A stretch of 64,000 nt of DNA from DATBFU01 sp035498405 (GCA_035498405.1 DATKAE010000089.1:18527-82526); one strand, 5' to 3'. Numbered from the stretch's first letter, positions 34,126 through 43,617 are shown. Translations and numbers: made by a program. The notes: a model not told the origin generated them from the letters alone.

Positions 34126-35090
34126 TCCTCGCGGCCGACCTGATTCGCCGGGAAGAGCCCTTCGCTCTGGCCACGGTGGTCCGCCGGCAGCCGGCCAGCT
34201 CTTCCCAGGCGGGGGACATGGCCCTCGTCAGCGCCGCGGGGGAATTTCACGGCTGGCTCGGCGGAAGCTGCACTCAGCCGACCGTCGTGCGCGAGGCGCT
34301 GCGGGCGCTCGCCGACGGGAAGCCCCGACTCATCGCCCTCTCTCCCGATCCCGGGTCGGATCGCCGCCCGGGTGTTCTCGTCTATCCGATGACCTGCCAC
34401 AGCGGAGGCAGCGTGGACATCTACATCGAGCCCGTGTCGCCCCCTTCCCGATTCCTGATCTTCGGCCTCTCGCCCGTGGCGCGGGCCCTCTGCCGCCTGG
34501 CGAAGGCAACCGGATACGCCGTGGACGTCGCCGATCCCGAAGCGGATCGCGCGAGGTTCCCAGAGGCGGACCGCTTCTGGACCGATCTCGGCAAGCCGGC
34601 GCCTCCGTTGGGCTCCCGGCCCTTCGCGGTCGTCGCCACGATGGGGGAGAGAGACGAGGAGGCGGTTGCCGCCGCCCTCTCGACCGAGCCGGCGTATCTG
34701 GGAGTCGTCGCGAGCGGAAAAAGGTTCGCGCAGATCCGCGAGACCCTGCTCGCCCGGGGTGTGCCCGATTCGGCGATCTCGCGCGTCAAGAATCCCGCGG
34801 GGCTCGACATCGGCGCGCAGACGCCCGAGGAGATCGCCGTCTCGATCCTGGCCGAGATCGTGGAGAAGCGACGGCGGGAGGCGCGGGTGAGCACTCGGGC
34901 GCCGGCGCTTCCGGCGGCTTCGGGGGAGGAGCGAGACCCCGTCTGCGGCATGATGGTCGAGGTCGCTTCGGCGCGCCACCGCGCGGAGGTCGGCGGCCGC
35001 AGCTATTACTTCTGCTGCGGCGGCTGCCGCGAGAAGTTTCTGGCGGCGCCGGAGCGCTTCGGCGCGGCCGGATCCGGAGCGCGCGCATGA
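34107..35090 (+). CDS. XdhC/CoxF-type maturation factor fused to a YHS domain
   Basis: 327 residues from GTG 34107. XdhC N-terminal domain: PFALATVVRRQPASSSQAGDMAL, then GGSCTQPTVV (Cys used for sulfurated Moco handling). The C-terminal Rossmann-like domain is GFSP-type FGLSPVARALCRLAKATGYAV, ending in NPAGLDIGAQTPEEIAVSILAEI. After it, residues 277-319 form a YHS metal-binding domain (DPVCGMMVEV, then YYFCCGGCREKFLAAPERF). XdhC inserts sulfurated cofactor into molybdenum hydroxylases; the YHS part may bind copper or zinc, fitting a Mo-Cu CO dehydrogenase. Overlaps coxD by 4 bp. Confidence 0.88.
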   Translation: MRPDLLILAADLIRREEPFALATVVRRQPASSSQAGDMALVSAAGEFHGWLGGSCTQPTVVREALRALADGKPRLIALSPDPGSDRRPGVLVYPMTCHSGGSVDIYIEPVSPPSRFLIFGLSPVARALCRLAKATGYAVDVADPEADRARFPEADRFWTDLGKPAPPLGSRPFAVVATMGERDEEAVAAALSTEPAYLGVVASGKRFAQIRETLLARGVPDSAISRVKNPAGLDIGAQTPEEIAVSILAEIVEKRRREARVSTRAPALPAASGEERDPVCGMMVEVASARHRAEVGGRSYYFCCGGCREKFLAAPERFGAAGSGARA

Positions 35091-35983
35091 AGGCCGAGAT
35101 CCAGGCCATGCAGGAGGCGATGGAGCGGCACGGCTACATTGCCGAGCCCGCGATCGCAACGGGGGTGTTCCTCGCCAAGGAGATGCGCAAGCCGCTCTTG
35201 ATCGAAGGGGACGCGGGCGTGGGAAAGACCGAGGTCGCCAAGGTGCTCGCCCGAATACTCGAGACGGAGCTGATCCGCCTGCAGTGCTACGAGGGGCTCG
35301 ACGTCTATACGGCGCTGTACGAGTGGGATTACCCGCGGCAGATGCTGCGGGTTCGGATGGCGGAGGCGGAGGGGCGGGCGTCGGGCGAGATCGAGCAGGT
35401 CATCTATTCACGCGGCTATTTGCTCGAGCGGCCGCTCCTTCGGGCGATCACGCGCCGGGAGGGGCCGCCGGTTCTGCTGGTCGACGAAGTGGACCGGGCC
35501 GATGACGCCTTCGAGGCGTTTCTTCTCGAGGTCCTGTCGGACTTCCAGGTCACGATTCCCGAGCTTGGCACGGTCAAGGCCGAGCACGTTCCCTACGTCG
35601 TCCTGACCTCCAATCGCAGCCGGGAGATCGGCGACGCGCTGCGCCGCCGCTGCCTCTACCTCTACATCGAGCACCCGAGCCTCGAGAAGGAGGTCCGGAT
35701 CATCCGCACGCGGGTGCCCGGCGCCGGCGAGCGTCTCTCGCAGCAAATCGGACGCTTCCTGCAGGCACTGCGCGGCCGGCAGTTGCTCAAGGCGCCGGGT
35801 GTGGCGGAGACGATCGATTGGGCGCAGGCCCTCGTGCGCCTCCACCGCGACGAGCTGGACGCCGAGACGGTCGAGCAGACGCTCGGCTGCATCCTGAAGG
35901 ACCGCCACGACCTGCGGGAGCTCGAGGGCACGGAGCTCTCTGCGCTGGTCGAGGAGGCGCGCGCGGCCGCTCCGGCCTCATGA
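35087..35983 (+). CDS. coxD: CoxD-like MoxR AAA+ ATPase
   Basis: 298 residues. Walker A GDAGVGKT is at 41-48, Walker B VLLVDEVDRADDAFEAFLLEVL near 125-145, and sensor VVLTSNRSREIGDALRRRC near 165-185. CoxD is the MoxR ATPase that, with CoxE, builds the [CuSMoO2] site of CO dehydrogenase. The start overlaps xdhC and the stop overlaps the patatin 1 start (ATGA). In most cox operons coxD is directly followed by coxE; here a patatin gene is between them. Confidence 0.9.
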   Translation: MKAEIQAMQEAMERHGYIAEPAIATGVFLAKEMRKPLLIEGDAGVGKTEVAKVLARILETELIRLQCYEGLDVYTALYEWDYPRQMLRVRMAEAEGRASGEIEQVIYSRGYLLERPLLRAITRREGPPVLLVDEVDRADDAFEAFLLEVLSDFQVTIPELGTVKAEHVPYVVLTSNRSREIGDALRRRCLYLYIEHPSLEKEVRIIRTRVPGAGERLSQQIGRFLQALRGRQLLKAPGVAETIDWAQALVRLHRDELDAETVEQTLGCILKDRHDLRELEGTELSALVEEARAAAPAS

Positions 35984-35984
35984 G
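35972..35984. repeat. 13-bp direct repeat, left copy (coxD/patatin 1 junction)
   Basis: CCGGCCTCATGAG spans the coxD stop and the patatin 1 start. An identical copy lies at 37289-37301 at the coxE start. The repeats bracket the patatin 1 insert. Confidence 0.65.
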
Positions 35985-37224
35985 CGGCGGTTGCGGCCGG
36001 CGGCTACTCCTTGCCCTCGGGGCGGTCGTGGCCCTGGTCGTCGGACTGTTTCTCTTGCTGCGTCCCTCGGGCGTCACCCGGCGGTCCGCCGTGCCCAGTG
36101 ACCTTCAGGCGCTCGCCGTGGTCCCCGGCTTCCCCAACTTCGTCCGATACTTCCCGACGGACGCGACGCACGTGGAGGCCTTCGAGAAGGATTTCCTCGA
36201 CTCGAACGAACGCGAGAGGCTCGAACTCGAACGGCTCGGCTATCGCGGGGAGCTTCCTCCCGTCTCGTATCTCGCGATCTCCGGCGGCGGCGACAACGGC
36301 GCCTTCGGAGCGGGCCTGCTAAACGGCTGGTCCGCCACCGGCGATCGGCCGACCTTCAAGCTCGTCACCGGGGTGAGCACGGGGGCGCTCATCGCTCCCT
36401 TCGCGTTCCTCGGGCCGGCCTACGACGCGACGCTCAGGTCGATCTACACGGGGATCAGCTTCCGCGACATCGCCCTGAAGCGATCGCCGCTCTGGGTGCT
36501 CTTCGGGGACGCGATGGCGGACAACGCTCCTCTTCGGAGCCTCGTCAAGAAGCACGTGACACAGGAGGTCCTCGACGCGATCGCCAACGAACGAGACAAG
36601 GGACGCATCCTGCTCGTCGCAACGACGAACCTCGACGCGCGGCGTCCGGTCATCTGGAACGTCACCGAGATCGCCGCGGCCCGTTCCCCCAAGGCGCTGG
36701 AGCTCGTTCAGAAGATCCTGGTCGCCTCCTCGGCAATCCCGGGCACCTTTCCGCCGGTGATGATCGACGTCCTGGCAGGCGGCAGGTCGTACCAGGAGAT
36801 GCACGTGGACGGTGCGACCGCGGCGCAGGTCTTCGTTTACCCCACCGCGATTCAGTTGTCGCGCCTCGCGGCGCGAAAGCGCACGCTCTACATCATCCGC
36901 AACGCGCGCCTGGATCCACAATGGGCGCAGGTGGAGCGGCGCACGCTGCCGATCGCGTTCCGCGCCATCGCCTGCCTCGTTCAATTCCAGGGGATCGGGG
37001 ACCTTTACACGATCTACACGATCACACAGAGAGACCGCCTCGCGTTCAACCTGGCGTTCATCCCGCCGACCTTCGATTACCCCCACGAGCAGCTCTTCGA
37101 CACGAAATACATGGCCGAGCTCTTCGCCGTCGGTGAGCGGATGGCCGTCAAGGGAACCGACTGGTGGTGGAAGCATCCGCCCGTCCTCTTGAGCGGCGTG
37201 CCGGACGAAGAGCACTTCCAGTAA
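35980..37224 (+). CDS. Patatin-like phospholipase 1, membrane-anchored
   Basis: 414 residues from ATG 35980, overlapping the coxD stop. The N-terminus CGRRLLLALGAVVALVVGLFLLL is a signal anchor. The patatin catalytic parts are complete: oxyanion loop GGGDNG (102-107), nucleophile elbow GVSTG with S133 (131-135) and the dyad Asp D277 in HVDGAT. Patatins cleave acyl chains from lipids using this Ser-Asp dyad. It is a clear paralogue of the protein encoded at 38460-39710, with long identical stretches such as AISGGGDNGAFGAGLL and FKLVTGVSTGALIAPFAFLG. It faces the periplasm and is embedded between coxD and coxE. Confidence 0.9.
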   Translation: MSGGCGRRLLLALGAVVALVVGLFLLLRPSGVTRRSAVPSDLQALAVVPGFPNFVRYFPTDATHVEAFEKDFLDSNERERLELERLGYRGELPPVSYLAISGGGDNGAFGAGLLNGWSATGDRPTFKLVTGVSTGALIAPFAFLGPAYDATLRSIYTGISFRDIALKRSPLWVLFGDAMADNAPLRSLVKKHVTQEVLDAIANERDKGRILLVATTNLDARRPVIWNVTEIAAARSPKALELVQKILVASSAIPGTFPPVMIDVLAGGRSYQEMHVDGATAAQVFVYPTAIQLSRLAARKRTLYIIRNARLDPQWAQVERRTLPIAFRAIACLVQFQGIGDLYTIYTITQRDRLAFNLAFIPPTFDYPHEQLFDTKYMAELFAVGERMAVKGTDWWWKHPPVLLSGVPDEEHFQ

Positions 37225-37234
37225 GGCAACGAGG

Positions 37235-37300
37235 ATGGCGCCCGAGATCCGGAAGACCTTCACGATCGAGGCGCCGCGGGCGGTCGTCCCGGCCTCATGA
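37235..37300 (+). pseudogene. Possible truncated coxG start (21 codons)
   Basis: A short frame, MAPEIRKTFTIEAPRAVVPAS, follows an AAGG site and ends in TGA overlapping the coxE ATG. The first 18 residues look like the start of an SRPBCC/CoxG protein (a beta strand with FTIEAPRxVV, where CoxG proteins begin). The last three residues repeat the coxD end (APAS). CoxG anchors CO dehydrogenase to the membrane; no full coxG is visible in the window. Too short to be sure: it may be chance. Confidence 0.4.
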
Positions 37301-37301
37301 G
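37289..37301. repeat. 13-bp direct repeat, right copy (coxE start)
   Basis: CCGGCCTCATGAG, identical to 35972-35984. It contains the coxE ATG. The segment between the copies (about 1.3 kb) carries patatin 1 and the possible coxG remnant. Confidence 0.65.
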
Positions 37302-38427
37302 GCGCGAAGACCTGGTTGTTCACCTGGCGCGCTTTGCCGGAGGCTTGCGAGAGCGCGGGGTCCGGGTGAGTCTCTCCGATGAGGTCGACGCGGCCGAGGC
37401 GCTCACACTGGTCGATGTCTCCGACCGCGCCGAGGTGCGGCGAGCGCTCGCGATCGCTCTGAAGATCCGGCCGCGCGACGCCAGGGCCTTCGAGGATCTG
37501 TTCGAGGTCTGGTGGGCCGGCTCGCCGCCGGGCGACGCCGCGCTCGCCGCCGATGAGCGTCGGTCCGCGGATCGGGCGCAGCCGCTGGCAAGGGTCGCGA
37601 GGACCCAGGGGGTGCGCGGCTTCGACGACCGGTGGGAGCGGGAATCTCTCCAGGGAGACACGCCGGGATACAGCTCCGAGGCGCTTCTTCGAGGGAAGCC
37701 CTTCGAGCAGTGCAGCGAGGCGGACCTCGCGGCGATCGAGCGTATCCTGACGCGCCTCGCCTCGAGGCTAGCGACCCGGCGCAGCCGACGGCTCGTCCCG
37801 ACGCGCGGCCGGGGGCGGGTCGATCCGCGGAGGAGCTTCCGCGACGCGGTCGAGACCGACGGGGAGCTCCTGCGGCTCGCGCGGCGCGCGCGCGCGGTCG
37901 AGGAGCCGCGCCTGGTGGTTCTGTGCGACACGAGCGGATCGATGGATCTCTACAGCCGCTTCCTGCTGGCCTTCCTCCTCTCCTTGAAGAAGGTGGCTCG
38001 GCGCACGGAGCTCTTCGCTTTCAACACGGCCCTCGTGCGGCTGACACCTTGGGTCTCGGCCTCCCGCATCGGCTCGACGCTCGAGCGGCTCTCCGCGGGC
38101 GTACCCGACTGGTCGGGAGGAACGAAGATCGGCGAATGCCTCGCGAAGTTCGTGGCCGCCTACCTGGACGAGATGGTCGACGCGAAGACCGTCGTCGTCA
38201 TCGTCAGCGACGGCCTGGACCGGGGGGATACTTCGGCCCTGGTCGCCGCGATGCGCGCGATCTCCTCGCGGGCGCGGCGGGTCATCTGGTTGAATCCGCT
38301 CCTGGGAGACTCGCGCTACGAGCCGATCCAGCGAGGCATGGCCGCGGCCTTGCCGTACATCGACACACTCGCTCCCGCGCACAATCTCGAATCGCTCGAG
38401 CGGCTGATTCCCCAGCTCGCGGCCTGA
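37297..38427 (+). CDS. coxE: CoxE-like von Willebrand factor A protein
   Basis: 376 residues. The C-terminal VWA domain begins at LVVLCDTSGSMDLYSRFLLAF, with the metal-site DxSxS at 211-215, and ends with LNPLLGDSRYEPIQRGMAAALPYID, the usual CoxE ending. The N-terminal half is helical (DLVVHLARFAGGLRERGVRVSLSDEVDAAEAL). CoxE works with the CoxD ATPase during maturation of the Mo-Cu active site. It is separated from coxD by patatin 1 and followed by patatin 2 after 32 bp. Confidence 0.9.
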   Translation: MRREDLVVHLARFAGGLRERGVRVSLSDEVDAAEALTLVDVSDRAEVRRALAIALKIRPRDARAFEDLFEVWWAGSPPGDAALAADERRSADRAQPLARVARTQGVRGFDDRWERESLQGDTPGYSSEALLRGKPFEQCSEADLAAIERILTRLASRLATRRSRRLVPTRGRGRVDPRRSFRDAVETDGELLRLARRARAVEEPRLVVLCDTSGSMDLYSRFLLAFLLSLKKVARRTELFAFNTALVRLTPWVSASRIGSTLERLSAGVPDWSGGTKIGECLAKFVAAYLDEMVDAKTVVVIVSDGLDRGDTSALVAAMRAISSRARRVIWLNPLLGDSRYEPIQRGMAAALPYIDTLAPAHNLESLERLIPQLAA

Positions 38428-38459
38428 CAGGGCGCCCCGAGGCCCCATCGTCGGTGAGT

Positions 38460-39710
38460 ATGATTGCCGCCGCCGTGGCTCGACCATCCTTCTGCCGCCC
38501 GTGGCTCCTGACCTCGGCACTCGCTCTCGGCCCGCTCTTCCTGCAGGGCTGCGCGACGACGCCGCGGCGCGACGCCGTGCCTGAGGATCTGCAGACGCAG
38601 GCGAACGTCGTCGGATTCCCGAGCGGGATCCGGTATTTTCCACGAGACGCGGGACACGTCGAGGAGTTCGAGCGGGACTACCTGGATTCGCTCGATCGCG
38701 AGATCCACTACCGGTACAACCAGGGAGAGGAGGGCCCGCTGCCGCCGGCGGCGTTTCTCGCCATCTCCGGCGGCGGCGACAACGGCGCCTTCGGTGCCGG
38801 TCTCTTGTACGGCTGGACCGAAGCGGGCACGCGCCCCGAGTTCAAACTCGTGACCGGCGTGTCGACCGGCGCACTGATCGCGCCGTTCGCGTTTCTGGGC
38901 CCGGCCTATGACGAGAGACTGAAGGCCCTGTACACGGGCATCTCGATGAAGGACATCGCCGAGCAGCGGTCCATCTTGTCGATCCTGTACGGAGACGCGA
39001 TGGCCGACAACACGCCCCTCTGGAACCTCGTCAAGAAGTACGTGACGCAGGAAATGCTCGATGCGATCGCGGCGGAGCACGAGAAGGGGCGCATCCTCCT
39101 CGTTGCGACAACGAACCTGGACGTGCGGCGGCCCGTCATCTGGAACGTCACGAAGATCGCCGCCACGAAGTTGCCGGGGGCCTTGGCGTTGATCCAGAAG
39201 ATCCTCATCGCCTCGGCCGCGATCCCGGGCACCTTTCCGCCGACGATGATCGACGTCGAAGCGGGGGCAAAGACGTATCAGGAGATGCATGTCGACGGCG
39301 GCACCGCCGCCCAGGTTTTCGTCTATCCGGCGGCCATCCATCTCGCCAAGCTGGCGCAGCGCGAGCGCAAGGTCTACATCATTCGCAACGCCCGTCTGGA
39401 CCCCGAGTGGGCCCAGGTCGACCGCCGGACCCTGCCGATTGCCTTCCGGGCCATCACCTGCCTGATCCAGTATCAAGGGTTGGGGGATCTGTACCGCATC
39501 TACGCGATCACCCAGAGGGACCACGTGGACTACAACCTGGCCTTCATCCCGGCGACCTTCGACACCCCGCACACCTCCGAGTTCGACACGACCTACATGC
39601 GGGCGCTCTTCGACTTGGGCTACCGCATGGCAGCGGAAGGACACGAATGGTGGTACAAGCGCCCGCCCGTCCTGGTGTCGGGCGTGGACGAGGAGCCTCC
39701 GGCTTACTAG
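38460..39710 (+). CDS. Patatin-like phospholipase 2, lipoprotein
   Basis: 416 residues from ATG 38460. Signal peptide with lipobox LFLQGC (C31), so it is probably anchored to a membrane by lipid. Catalytic parts: GGGDNG (104-109), GVSTG with S135 (133-137) and HVDGGT with the dyad Asp. Strong similarity to patatin 1 throughout (NLDVRRPVIWNVT, IIRNARLDPEWAQVDRRTL), but here the Tyr-rich region after the signal differs. It is separated from coxM by the second shared promoter. Localisation in the envelope suggests phospholipid hydrolysis, the role in CO metabolism is unknown. Confidence 0.92.
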   Translation: MIAAAVARPSFCRPWLLTSALALGPLFLQGCATTPRRDAVPEDLQTQANVVGFPSGIRYFPRDAGHVEEFERDYLDSLDREIHYRYNQGEEGPLPPAAFLAISGGGDNGAFGAGLLYGWTEAGTRPEFKLVTGVSTGALIAPFAFLGPAYDERLKALYTGISMKDIAEQRSILSILYGDAMADNTPLWNLVKKYVTQEMLDAIAAEHEKGRILLVATTNLDVRRPVIWNVTKIAATKLPGALALIQKILIASAAIPGTFPPTMIDVEAGAKTYQEMHVDGGTAAQVFVYPAAIHLAKLAQRERKVYIIRNARLDPEWAQVDRRTLPIAFRAITCLIQYQGLGDLYRIYAITQRDHVDYNLAFIPATFDTPHTSEFDTTYMRALFDLGYRMAAEGHEWWYKRPPVLVSGVDEEPPAY

Positions 39711-39712
39711 CG

Positions 39713-39740
39713 TTGACGTTTCTCCCGCGGACGGTATAGC
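39713..39740 (+). promoter_or_regulatory. Promoter TTGACG-N16-TATAGC (coxMSL, second copy)
   Basis: -35 TTGACG (39713-39718), 16-bp spacer, -10 TATAGC (39735-39740), giving a transcript start about 65 nt before coxM. Blocks of 14 bp around the -35 and 11 bp around the -10 are identical to the copy before the mocA-like gene. It would drive the structural subunits separately from the maturation genes. Confidence 0.75.
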
Positions 39741-39811
39741 TTGCAGTCTCGAGCCGCGCCGGCCTTCCGCTGCGGCGGCGGCGAGTTGGATGGAAGTTGA
39801 GAGGAGGTCCC

Positions 39812-40684
<873 letters not shown>

Positions 40685-40686
40685 CC

Positions 40687-41163
40687 ATGGCGATGCACAA
40701 GATCAAGGTCACGGTCAACGGAGAGGCCCGCGAGGCGGAGGTCGAGTCGCGGCTCCTGCTCGTCCACCTGCTGCGCGAGGTATTTCGTCTGACGGGCACG
40801 CACATCGGCTGTGACACGACGCACTGCGGTGCGTGCACCGTGCTGCTCGACGGCACGCCCGTCAAGTCCTGCACGGTGCTCGCGGTGCAAGCCGACGGCC
40901 GCGAGGTCATGACGGTCGAAGGGCTCGAGAAGGACAACAAGCTCGATCCCATCCAGGAGGGCTTCTACCAGGAGCACGGCCTGCAGTGCGGCTACTGCAC
41001 GCCCGGCATGATGATGACCGGGTACGCCCTGTTGAAAGCCAACGCGAGCCCGACCGAGGCGGACATCCGGAGGGCGATCTCCGGAAACCTCTGCCGCTGT
41101 ACCGGGTACGTCAACATCGTCAAGTCCGTTCAGCACGCCGCCGCCGCGTCGAAGTCGCGGTAG
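40687..41163 (+). CDS. coxS: CO dehydrogenase small [2Fe-2S] subunit
   Basis: 158 residues. The N-terminal plant-ferredoxin-type cluster uses C42, C47, C50 and C62 (GCDTTHCGACTVLLDG). The C-terminal helical cluster uses C101, C104, C136 and C138 (CGYCTPGMMM, CRCTGY). Length and spacing are standard. It relays electrons from the Mo-Cu site of CoxL to the FAD of CoxM. Confidence 0.96.
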   Translation: MAMHKIKVTVNGEAREAEVESRLLLVHLLREVFRLTGTHIGCDTTHCGACTVLLDGTPVKSCTVLAVQADGREVMTVEGLEKDNKLDPIQEGFYQEHGLQCGYCTPGMMMTGYALLKANASPTEADIRRAISGNLCRCTGYVNIVKSVQHAAAASKSR

Positions 41164-41173
41164 GGGAGGAATC

Positions 41174-43543
41174 ATGGCGACACCTCTGACGACACCCGAA
41201 GTCGGCGGGATGGGCCACTCGATCAAGCGCAAGGAGGATCCGCGCTTCCTTCGCGGCAAGGGCAACTACGTCGACGACATCCAACTGCCCGGGATGCTCC
41301 ACATGGACATCGTCCGGAGCCCTTACGCGCACGCGAAGATCAAGAAAATCGACTCCACGAAGGCCCTGCAGACTCCTGGCGTGCTCGCCGTCATCACGGG
41401 AGCGACGCTCGAGCAATACAAGCTTCACTGGATGCCGACCCTGATGTCCGACACGCAGATGGTTCTCCCGACCGAAAAGGTCATGTACCAGGCGCAGGAG
41501 GTGGCCGCCGTCATCGCGACCGACCGATACAAGGCGGCCGACGGGGTCGCCGCCGTCGAGGTCGAGTACGAGCCGCTTCCGGTCGTCGTCGACCCCTTCA
41601 AGGCTCTGGAGCCCGGCGCCCCGGTCCTGCGCACCGACAAGCCGGGGAAGTCGGACAACCGGATCTTCCATTGGGAAGTCGGCGACAAGGCGGGCACCGA
41701 CAGCGCGATCCGCGGGTCCGAGGTCGTCGTCCGGCAGAAGATCTACATCCCGCGCATCCACGTCGCATCGATCGAGACGTGCGGGTGCGTGGCGGATTTC
41801 GACCGGGTGCGGGGCAAGCTGACGGTGTACATGACGACGCAGGCGCCCCACGCGATCCGCACGGTCTTCGCGCTCGTGGCCGGGCACGTCGGGCTTTCGG
41901 AAGAGAAGATCCGGATCGTCTCGCCGGACATCGGCGGCGGTTTCGGAGGCAAGGTCCCCGTCTACCCGGGCTACGTCATCGCGGTGGCGGCCTCGGTCGT
42001 CATCGGAAAGCCCGTCAAGTGGGTCGAGGACCGGATGGAGAACCTCCAGGCCGACTCGTTCGCGAGGGACTACCACATGGAGGCGGAGCTCGCGGCGAAG
42101 AAGGACGGCACGATGACGGCGCTGCGGATCAAGACGGTCGCCGACCACGGCTACGCGGACGCCGCGGCCAACCCGTCCAAGTTCCCCGCGGGTCTCTTCT
42201 CGATCTGCACCGGCTCCTACGACTTCCAGAAGGCCTTCGCCGAGGTGGACGGCGTCTACACGAACAAGCCGCCGGGAGGGATCGCCTATCGCTGCTCCTT
42301 CCGAGTGACCGAGGCCGTGCATGCGATCGAGCGGATGACCGACGTGCTGGCCCAGGAGCTCAAGATGGACCCGGCACAGCTGCGGATGAAGAATTTCATC
42401 CCCCCGGGGAAGTTTCCCTACAAGTCGGCGCTCGGCTGGGAGTACGACAGCGGCAACTACCCGGCGGCCTTGAAGAAGGCCATGGACATCATCGGCTACG
42501 ACGCCCTGCGCAAGGAGCAAGCGGAAAAGCGAAAGAAGGGCGAGCTCATGGGGATCGGCATCTCAAGCTTTACCGAGATCGTCGGCGCCGGGCCCTCCAA
42601 GCACTTCGACATCCTGGGAATCAAGATGTTCGACTCCTGCGAGATCCGGGTTCATCCGACGGGCAAGGCGACGGCAAGGTTCGGCACCAAGTCGCAGGGG
42701 CAGGGCCACGAGACGACCTACGCCCAGGTCGTCGCCGAGGAGCTCGGCATTCCGGCGGCCCATGTCGAGGTGGAGGAGGGGGACACCGACACCGCGCCAT
42801 ACGGCTTGGGCACCTACGCGAGCCGCTCGACCCCCGTGGCGGCCGCCGCGGGGGCGGTGGCGGCGCGCAAGATCCGGGAGAAGGCCAAGAAGATCGCCGC
42901 GTACCTGCTCGAGGTCGGCGAGCAGGATCTCGTTTGGGAGCCGGGGAAGTTCTCGGTCAAGGGGGCGCCGCAGAAGTCGAAGACGATCCAGGAGATCGCC
43001 TTTGCCGCCTACACGAACCATCCGCAGGGAATGGAGGCAGGGCTCGAGGCCGTCGACTACTACGATCCGCCGAACCTGACGTTCCCCTTCGGCAGCTACA
43101 TCTGTGTGGTGGACATCGATCGCGGCACGGGGGAGGTCAAGATCCGGCGCTTCGTCGCGGTGGACGACTGCGGCAACATCATCAATCCGATGATCGTGGA
43201 CGGTCAGATTCACGGCGGCCTCACGATGGGAATGGCGCCGGCCCTCTACGAGGAGATCAGCTACGACGAGAGCGGCAACGTGCAGGGAGGCAGCTTCATG
43301 GACTACCTGCTGCCGACGGCAATGGAAACGCCGAAATGGGAGACCGACAAGACCGTGACGCCTTCGCCGCACCACCCGCTGGGAGCCAAGGGCGTGGGAG
43401 AGTCGGCGACCGTCGGAGCGCCGCCCGCCGTCGTCAACGCGGTCGTCGACGCGCTTTCGCACCTGGGAGTGAAACACATCGACATTCCGATCACGCCGGA
43501 AAAGGTCTGGAAGATCCTGAAGGAGAAGGGGGCGGCGGAGTAG
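41174..43543 (+). CDS. coxL: Form I aerobic CO dehydrogenase large (Mo-Cu) subunit
   Basis: 789 residues, normal for CoxL. The active-site loop AYRCSFR is at 371-377, with C374 as the copper-binding Cys. This motif (AYxCSFR) marks form I, the bona fide CO oxidisers, as opposed to the AYRGAGR loop of form II. Molybdopterin-binding stretches GGGFGGKVPVYPGYV and the C-terminal GVGESATVGAPPAVVNAV with the catalytic Glu are present. It oxidises CO to CO2 at very low concentrations. coxM and coxS lie directly upstream. Confidence 0.96.
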   Translation: MATPLTTPEVGGMGHSIKRKEDPRFLRGKGNYVDDIQLPGMLHMDIVRSPYAHAKIKKIDSTKALQTPGVLAVITGATLEQYKLHWMPTLMSDTQMVLPTEKVMYQAQEVAAVIATDRYKAADGVAAVEVEYEPLPVVVDPFKALEPGAPVLRTDKPGKSDNRIFHWEVGDKAGTDSAIRGSEVVVRQKIYIPRIHVASIETCGCVADFDRVRGKLTVYMTTQAPHAIRTVFALVAGHVGLSEEKIRIVSPDIGGGFGGKVPVYPGYVIAVAASVVIGKPVKWVEDRMENLQADSFARDYHMEAELAAKKDGTMTALRIKTVADHGYADAAANPSKFPAGLFSICTGSYDFQKAFAEVDGVYTNKPPGGIAYRCSFRVTEAVHAIERMTDVLAQELKMDPAQLRMKNFIPPGKFPYKSALGWEYDSGNYPAALKKAMDIIGYDALRKEQAEKRKKGELMGIGISSFTEIVGAGPSKHFDILGIKMFDSCEIRVHPTGKATARFGTKSQGQGHETTYAQVVAEELGIPAAHVEVEEGDTDTAPYGLGTYASRSTPVAAAAGAVAARKIREKAKKIAAYLLEVGEQDLVWEPGKFSVKGAPQKSKTIQEIAFAAYTNHPQGMEAGLEAVDYYDPPNLTFPFGSYICVVDIDRGTGEVKIRRFVAVDDCGNIINPMIVDGQIHGGLTMGMAPALYEEISYDESGNVQGGSFMDYLLPTAMETPKWETDKTVTPSPHHPLGAKGVGESATVGAPPAVVNAVVDALSHLGVKHIDIPITPEKVWKILKEKGAAE

Positions 43544-43617
43544 GCCCGCTCCCGCCCGGCGGGGGTCGTCGCCGCCGACGTCGAGCCGGCGAGTCTTGAC
43601 CGTCCGGAACCCGCTCC

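Noticed and set aside
41174..43543. Form II CO dehydrogenase-like enzyme or xanthine dehydrogenase
   Set aside because: The loop reads AYRCSFR, not AYRGAGR.
41671..43599. Open frame of about 640 codons in another phase of coxL
   Set aside because: Shadow of coxL, whose own frame carries all expected motifs.
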